Origin: Tunicatimonas pelagia
GTDB lineage: Bacteria; Bacteroidota; Bacteroidia; Cytophagales; Cyclobacteriaceae
Direction of reading: 5' to 3'
Length of the DNA stretch: 64,000 nucleotides
Assembly: GCF_030506325.1 (NCBI RefSeq)
Contig: NZ_CP120683.1
Coordinates: 186,001-250,000, forward strand
Part shown: positions 59,605 to 64,000 of the stretch, in pieces
How the letters are laid out: the number at the start of each line of letters is the position of its first letter
Position numbering within the stretch: the first letter of the stretch is position 1
Position numbers and translations under genes: made by a program
Notes under the pieces: model-generated
Seen by the model: the letters and a program-made list of their open reading frames with translations, nothing else
What the model was told of the DNA's origin: nothing
Databases searched by the model: none

Positions 59605-59808
59605 ACGTAACCTGCGCTTGCCAGCCTAAGTAGACAGGCAACTTACCTTAAGCCAAATTTCTAGCAATACTACGAAGGAAATGGTAACTCATTGTACAGA
59701 TAGTAATGAAAATTATCGTTTGCGAGTAGCTTACAAGCTTTTGAAGGTTAGAACTTGGTCACTAGTCATTAGTCAACAGGTTTAGTTCGGGTGTTTATGT
59801 CCGATTGC

Positions 59809-59892
59809 TCAATTGCTAATTAGTCATTGGTCATCAGTCATTACTCATTGCTCATTGCTCATTGCTCATTGCTAACTGTACATTGCTAATTG
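59809..59892. repeat. Heptanucleotide tandem repeat array (CTCATTG)n
   Basis: Twelve 7-bp units from TCAATTG through CTAATTG, including four perfect CTCATTG copies at 59844-59871. It lies in the 475-bp gap 59605-60079 between PBP1A and a small secreted protein gene. Flanking bases also show faded copies. It resembles short tandemly repeated repetitive sequences. Confidence 0.8.
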
Positions 59893-60079
59893 CTCTCCGT
59901 CCTTTATCAAATAGTGCCAACTTCTGTTGATAATTTCCCCAGTTTGTTAGTAACCACCTCATCATCTTCACCAGCTCATGACCGCTACTTCTCTGTAAAT
60001 CAACACTTTGCAATATTGGCATAGTTCTATTATTAATTCTGAACATAGAAAATTCACATTTAGTGATAGCAAGACTATT

Positions 60080-60457
60080 ATGAGAAGTATAGTACTCTTA
60101 GTTAGTTTGTTTATATCAACCTTAACCGCTCAGGGTCAGAATAAAACTCGCGAAACTGTTGCGCTAAATCAAGCGAATCGCTACGAAGCTCTTGAACCAA
60201 ATGAGGGCAAAATTCCCCTTGGCACACAAGAAATTCCTCAGGAGGTGCGGATCGCCTTTCAGAATAGTGTTTTTCAGCATACTGAAATTGTCCAAATCTT
60301 TTTGTTACAAGACGAAGCACTACAGGACGTTATTGATGCAGAATCATCCGACCAGCCACTTTATTTGTACGAGTTTCAGTTACGCTCGCGGGGTAAGTTA
60401 TTCCGACAATATTTTACCAGCAAAGGCGACTTATACGTATTGTCTGACTCAGTGTAA
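60080..60457 (+). CDS. Small secreted protein of unknown function
   Basis: A 125-residue exported protein with signal peptide (MRSIVLLVSLFISTLTAQGQN). The start chosen is the ATG before this signal; a longer frame exists but lacks sense. The mature segment has a possible beta-hairpin structure (LYLYEFQLRSRGKLFRQYFTSKGDLYVL) reminiscent of PepSY-like domains. No motif is certain. It is followed 70 bp later by the PRC-barrel-like gene. Confidence 0.65.
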   Translation: MRSIVLLVSLFISTLTAQGQNKTRETVALNQANRYEALEPNEGKIPLGTQEIPQEVRIAFQNSVFQHTEIVQIFLLQDEALQDVIDAESSDQPLYLYEFQLRSRGKLFRQYFTSKGDLYVLSDSV

Positions 60458-60527
60458 CTTCTTTCGGGTGGTTACACAAGGTAATTAGTTTCATTTCGTT
60501 CTAAGTGCAAACACAACAATTTTGCTT

Positions 60528-60830
60528 ATGCGTCATTGGATTAGCGGCTTATTTTTATCTACCTCCATCTGCGTGGGTATGACCGTAAAAAACTTAAATG
60601 AAGAAACCATCGGTACTGTAGAAAAAACAATTATTGAAGCGCACACGGGTCGACTTACCGGGCTGCTCATTCAGGTGTCTGAGCAGTGCTTGCCTGAGCA
60701 AGAGCGGCAACGCACCAAAGTGGTTTCTCCTATCTCGTCGGTGTTGGTAAGTCAGGCTCAACCGAACACTCTGTACTGGAATATGTCGAGGGATCAGCTA
60801 CAGGCAACCTTATGCCCTCCCCAAAGCTAA
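60528..60830 (+). CDS. PRC-barrel-like small protein
   Basis: A 100-residue protein whose central part (ICVGMTVKNLNEETIGTVEKTIIEAHTGRLTGLLIQV, residues about 15-55) has the beta-barrel pattern of PRC domains, in which a strand pair binds a partner or modulates a photosynthetic or RNA-linked complex. There is a possible signal-like start but it is weak. It ends in LQATLCPPQS. Function unknown. Confidence 0.6.
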   Translation: MRHWISGLFLSTSICVGMTVKNLNEETIGTVEKTIIEAHTGRLTGLLIQVSEQCLPEQERQRTKVVSPISSVLVSQAQPNTLYWNMSRDQLQATLCPPQS

Positions 60831-61254
60831 TTGAAATCGTAGTGTAATTAGTACTAGTACGCCAAGCTAAGCTTACCACTACCTAACGGTTGTGGATAGA
60901 AGGACTGATGTATACCTTTACTCTATTTTTGCCTACGTTGCTTATTCCGAATGAGCAATTATCAAGGTGATAAGAGGGTGTTGTATTGAACACAGCGGCA
61001 AAAATGCCGATTACTACCCAATTATCTTAAAAAGCTACTAGCAGTATTTTAGTAGGGAATAACTAAACTTTACGGAGATATTTGTTAAATGCCGTAAACT
61101 ACACTTCAGATAACTGAAAGACATACTTTAATTTGATTCCTTCGCGCTACGTCTTCCGTTTTGAAAAGTTTTATTTGGCATAACCTTTTTGCTTAAAATC
61201 CCGTTATAACACTTAAATACCTAATTTTTTTCATTTTTAAACTACACATACGTA
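60831..61254. other. Intergenic region with no recognised feature
   Basis: A 424-bp gap between the PRC-like gene and the EF-hand gene. No palindrome, repeat, or convincing frame is visible; it presumably contains the promoter of the EF-hand gene. Confidence 0.4.
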
Positions 61255-61944
61255 ATGAAGTATAGCAATAACTTTTTAAAGAAATTTACTACCTATTTTG
61301 TCAGTGCTGGTGTTGTACTGTTCACAGCAGTGGGCTGTAGTTCTTCCAACGAAAATGCCGAGGCGACCAATGAACCAGCTACTGAGGCGCAAACCGAAGT
61401 GGCCGAAATGGAGGAAAATGAGGCCATTCAGCAAACCGAAATGAGTGATGTTGAAACTGAGAAAGTAGTTAACACTAAACCAGCCATTGATCGCACCTCT
61501 GAAGAATTTCGCCAGATGAAAGAATTGCGGGAGCGCAATCGTAATAATGAAGTATTAGCCGGAATTAATGTGAAGTACGGTGATTGGGATGCTGACGGCG
61601 ATAATGCCCTAAATGAGCGTGAATTTTTTGATGGGTTCTATACTGTCTGGGATTTTGATAGTAATGACGCGATCAGTGAAGAGGAGTTTAATAAAGCGGC
61701 CGAGAATCTATTCATAAACTACGAATTTAGCGAGTACGGAGCGTTCTCCGATTGGGATATTGATGCTAATAATGAGCTAACCAAATCTGAGTTCATGAAT
61801 GGTTTGAGCAGCATTATTGCATCCGATGCCGGACAAGAGTCGGCTAGTCGGCTCATGACAGTTTGGGATTTAGATAACGATGAGAAGATTGAGAGGATTG
61901 AGATGAGCAATATTACCGTATTGCTTGATGCTGACAATAATTAA
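61255..61944 (+). CDS. EF-hand lipoprotein
   Basis: A 229-residue lipoprotein (lipobox TAVGC, then an acidic Glu/Thr-rich stretch). Four EF-hand calcium loops lie at about residues 110-225: DWDADGDNALNE, DFDSNDAISEEE, DIDANNELTKSE and DLDNDEKIERIE. The fourth follows VW and has the weakest end. The protein likely binds calcium at the cell surface. It ends just before a strong terminator. The role is not known. Confidence 0.9.
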   Translation: MKYSNNFLKKFTTYFVSAGVVLFTAVGCSSSNENAEATNEPATEAQTEVAEMEENEAIQQTEMSDVETEKVVNTKPAIDRTSEEFRQMKELRERNRNNEVLAGINVKYGDWDADGDNALNEREFFDGFYTVWDFDSNDAISEEEFNKAAENLFINYEFSEYGAFSDWDIDANNELTKSEFMNGLSSIIASDAGQESASRLMTVWDLDNDEKIERIEMSNITVLLDADNN

Positions 61945-61968
61945 TCTATCTCCTTCCTTTGCTTTACA

Positions 61969-61996
61969 AGCGGTACCTTCCAGTACCGCTTTTTTT
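61969..61996 (+). terminator. Rho-independent terminator
   Basis: AGCGGTAC-CTTCCA-GTACCGCT followed by TTTTTT forms a perfect 8-bp stem and ends the EF-hand transcript. Confidence 0.9.
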
Positions 61997-62099
61997 GCTC
62001 CAGACCATTCCGCCTACCCTACTCATGCTGAAAACAGCAGTTGCTTTCTAGTGCCAAAAAATAGTTTTATATTGAAACTGTTTAGCCTACAACCAACCT

Positions 62100-62534
62100 A
62101 TGAAAAAAGCAAAGCCAGATAACTCGCTTCCGGCACTGATCGGAAAGGCATCTCGCCTACTTACTAATCAGATCACGAAAAGCTTAGCCGAATACCAAGT
62201 GACTGCCGAACAATGGGCTATCTTAGACAGCCTTTGGGTTCAAGACGGTCAAACCCAACAACAGTTAGCCAACCTTACCCATAAAAACAAAGCAAGTATC
62301 ACCCACCTCATTGATAATTTAGAAAAACGACATCTAGTGAAGCGAGTAACTCACGATAAAGACCGTCGAAATAAAATGATCTATCTCACTCCAGATGGTA
62401 CCAATTTACAAGAACCCCTCACCAAAGCGGTAAAACGAATCCTCAAACAGTTAACTGGTGGGTTGGATAAAAAAGATATGAAAGGCTGTCGGAAAACGCT
62501 AAAGAAACTAGTACAGAACTTAGTTGAAGCTTAA
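62100..62534 (+). CDS. MarR family transcriptional regulator
   Basis: A 144-residue winged-helix regulator: ITKSLAEYQVTAEQWAILDSLWVQDGQTQQQLANLTHKNKASITHLIDNLEKRHLVKRVTHDKDRRNKMIYLTP (residues about 19-92) includes the DRRN wing. It lies 66 bp before the histidine kinase gene on the same strand. Single regulators of this kind usually repress adjacent transport or resistance genes, but none is close by. Confidence 0.93.
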   Translation: MKKAKPDNSLPALIGKASRLLTNQITKSLAEYQVTAEQWAILDSLWVQDGQTQQQLANLTHKNKASITHLIDNLEKRHLVKRVTHDKDRRNKMIYLTPDGTNLQEPLTKAVKRILKQLTGGLDKKDMKGCRKTLKKLVQNLVEA

Positions 62535-62599
62535 TATAAAGCTACATTCATTGTTACATTCGCCACCTAATAGTGGGCAAATTGAACCCAAAGAAGAAT

Positions 62600-63985
62600 A
62601 TGCAAATATCTATTGCTGACCTCCGTAACATCCCTACTTTGCAAGATTTGAGCAATGAAGCCTTACAGTGGTTGATTGACCATTCGGAATGTCGGATACT
62701 TCAAGAAGATGAGTATATGTTCAAAAAAGGCGATCCGATTGACTATATGCACATTCTCCTCAAGGGCAGACTGCGAATTAAAGTGCAACAAGGAAAGCAA
62801 CTGCGCGAGATTAGTGCCATGGAAACCGGTACGATCACCGGTATGCTACCTTATTCGCGTATGAGAGAAGCTACTGGCTTCGGAATTGCTACCGAAGAAA
62901 CTCACGTGCTCTCACTGCATAAAAAATACTTTGTGGAAATGGAGCAGGTAAGTCGCGATATGGTGCAAGCACTGGTAGGAGTAATGACTACCCGCGCGCG
63001 CGATTTCACCCGCCTTCAGCAGCAAAATGAGAAAATGATGGCCTTGGGCAAACTCTCAGCCGGACTAGCTCACGAACTAAACAATCCGGCAGCTGCCATT
63101 GTCCGTAGCTCCGATATTCTTCGGCAACACATGCATCAAACGCCCGATAACTTCAAAAAGGTGATTCTGATTCGGCTACAACCGGAACAAGTAGATGCCG
63201 TAAATAATATTCTGTTTTCTAAGATTAATACTCCGCCACCTACCCTCACTATGATGGAGCGCAATAATCAAGAAGATGAAATAGCCGAATGGTTGGAAGA
63301 CCAAGGCTGGGAGGATGGCTATGAAGCCGCTGAGAACTTCGTGGAGTTTGGCATTACCCTGGATGATTTACAAGACATGGAAGAAATTATTGAGGGTAAG
63401 CATACCGAGCCAGTATTTAATTGGCTTAACAATGTACTCATCACTGAACGACTAGTAAAAGAAATAGAAGAGGCATCTCAGCGAATAGCGACCCTCATTC
63501 AGTCAGTGAAGACCTACACCCACATGGATCGTTCTACCGAGAAAGCCGAAGCGGATATTCATCAGGGGTTGAATAGCACCCTCACTATGCTTAACCATAA
63601 GTTGAAGAAAAAGAATATTCAAGTACATAAGGAGTATGCCGAGAACCTACCCAAAACTCCTATCTACGTAAGCGAAATCAATCAGGTCTGGACGAATCTG
63701 ATTGACAACGCTATAGATGCTATGGAAGAAAAAGGCACATTAATAGTGCGTACTCAAGCCAATAATCAAAATATACGAGTAGATCTCATTGATGACGGAA
63801 GTGGAATCCCGCCTGATATTCAGGGGAGTATTTTTGACCCATTCTTCACCACCAAACCCGTGGGGCAAGGGAGCGGGCTGGGGCTAGATATTGTTCAGAA
63901 AATTGTTGAGCAGCACCAAGGCACCATCAGGGTTGATTCCGAACCCGGCAAAACTCAGTTTACGATCTGCTTTCCGGTGAAGTAG
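62600..63985 (+). CDS. Cyclic-nucleotide-domain histidine kinase
   Basis: A 461-residue protein. The N-terminal 120 residues form a Crp-like cyclic-nucleotide-binding domain (EYMFKKGDPIDYMHILLKGRLRIKV). A linker and a histidine kinase follow, with the phosphoacceptor in LSAGLAHELNNPAAAIV, N box NLIDNAIDAMEE, G1 DDGSGIPPDI and G2 GSGLGLDIVQKIV. No signal peptide or membrane segment is present, so it senses inside the cell. The upstream in-frame GTG at 62573 could add 9 residues; I prefer the ATG. It runs almost to the window end. Confidence 0.9.
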   Translation: MQISIADLRNIPTLQDLSNEALQWLIDHSECRILQEDEYMFKKGDPIDYMHILLKGRLRIKVQQGKQLREISAMETGTITGMLPYSRMREATGFGIATEETHVLSLHKKYFVEMEQVSRDMVQALVGVMTTRARDFTRLQQQNEKMMALGKLSAGLAHELNNPAAAIVRSSDILRQHMHQTPDNFKKVILIRLQPEQVDAVNNILFSKINTPPPTLTMMERNNQEDEIAEWLEDQGWEDGYEAAENFVEFGITLDDLQDMEEIIEGKHTEPVFNWLNNVLITERLVKEIEEASQRIATLIQSVKTYTHMDRSTEKAEADIHQGLNSTLTMLNHKLKKKNIQVHKEYAENLPKTPIYVSEINQVWTNLIDNAIDAMEEKGTLIVRTQANNQNIRVDLIDDGSGIPPDIQGSIFDPFFTTKPVGQGSGLGLDIVQKIVEQHQGTIRVDSEPGKTQFTICFPVK

Positions 63986-64000
63986 TCCTTAGTTCTTAGT

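Noticed and set aside
59809-59892. Possible CRISPR array
   Set aside because: Units are 7 bp and contiguous with no spacers; it is a short tandem repeat.
1-64000. tRNA, rRNA or riboswitch genes
   Set aside because: I looked for cloverleaf-like or conserved RNA sequences and saw none that could be supported by eye.

Overview
This 64 kb window is chromosomal DNA from a Bacteroidota bacterium, most likely a marine or soil member of the Cytophagales. The evidence is family content: BlaI/M56 pairs, TPR-kinase and TPR-LuxR regulators, DUF1080 and DUF1593 proteins, Cys-type sulfatase, SiaC-like DUF1987, SufS-SufU and many signal peptides or lipoboxes. Start codons generally lack a Shine-Dalgarno sequence and intergenic DNA is AT-rich. 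No rRNA, tRNA or CRISPR array was found.

Layout. 0-1.4 kb holds a small operon ending in a flavin reductase. 1.7-3.5 kb holds a pteridine operon (eukaryote-like 6-pyruvoyl-tetrahydropterin synthase, GTP cyclohydrolase I, an SDR protein), which resembles a tetrahydrobiopterin-type pathway. 3.7-9.3 kb holds a SiaC-like protein, PdeM, a GntP permease facing an IdnO-like SDR, and a phytanoyl-CoA dioxygenase gene broken by one amber codon inside its HxD iron motif. 9.9-25.8 kb is housekeeping and signalling: alpha/beta hydrolase, SufU-SufS, HD protein, WD40, CBS, TPR histidine kinase, Pcm, a DprE1-DprE2 pair, bestrophin, a TPR-LuxR regulator. 26-36.3 kb holds a ferritin-like protein, a nucleoside-hydrolase-like protein, a Gre-like protein, an AT-rich Crp/hydrolase pair, and a sulfatase-DUF1080-cytochrome dehydrogenase cluster.

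The most unusual region is 36.38-45.74 kb. It is an integron-like array of six compact cassettes, all oriented leftwards. They are separated by palindromic attC-like sites of 130-206 bp. Each cassette starts with a core sequence (GTTAGCCAC, GTTACCTGC, GTTAGCGGG and so on) complementary, perfectly or nearly so, to the other end of that same cassette; this is the diagnostic geometry of integron cassettes. The genes are AlkD-like plus DUF1801; WYL regulator, effector-binding protein and DUF1801; amidohydrolase-PD40; SH3 protein; S41 protease; and Crp/Fnr plus DinB. At the upstream end lies a truncated Xer-like tyrosine recombinase that keeps its catalytic residues but lacks the N-terminal domain and the extra helix of true IntI.

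46-64 kb holds an M56 peptidase-POTRA/BlaI operon with 20-bp-phased operator repeats, a BNR_4 protein, an M14 peptidase, a TPR lipoprotein, an SDR/TetR pair sharing a near-identical palindromic operator, a 2-hydroxyacid dehydrogenase, lipoprotein MsrB, PBP1A, small envelope proteins, an EF-hand lipoprotein, MarR, and a cyclic-nucleotide-domain histidine kinase. Several intergenic regions carry heptanucleotide (7-bp) tandem repeats, and two GC-rich or palindromic elements look like interspersed repeats. All family names come from reading the sequence; no database search was run.
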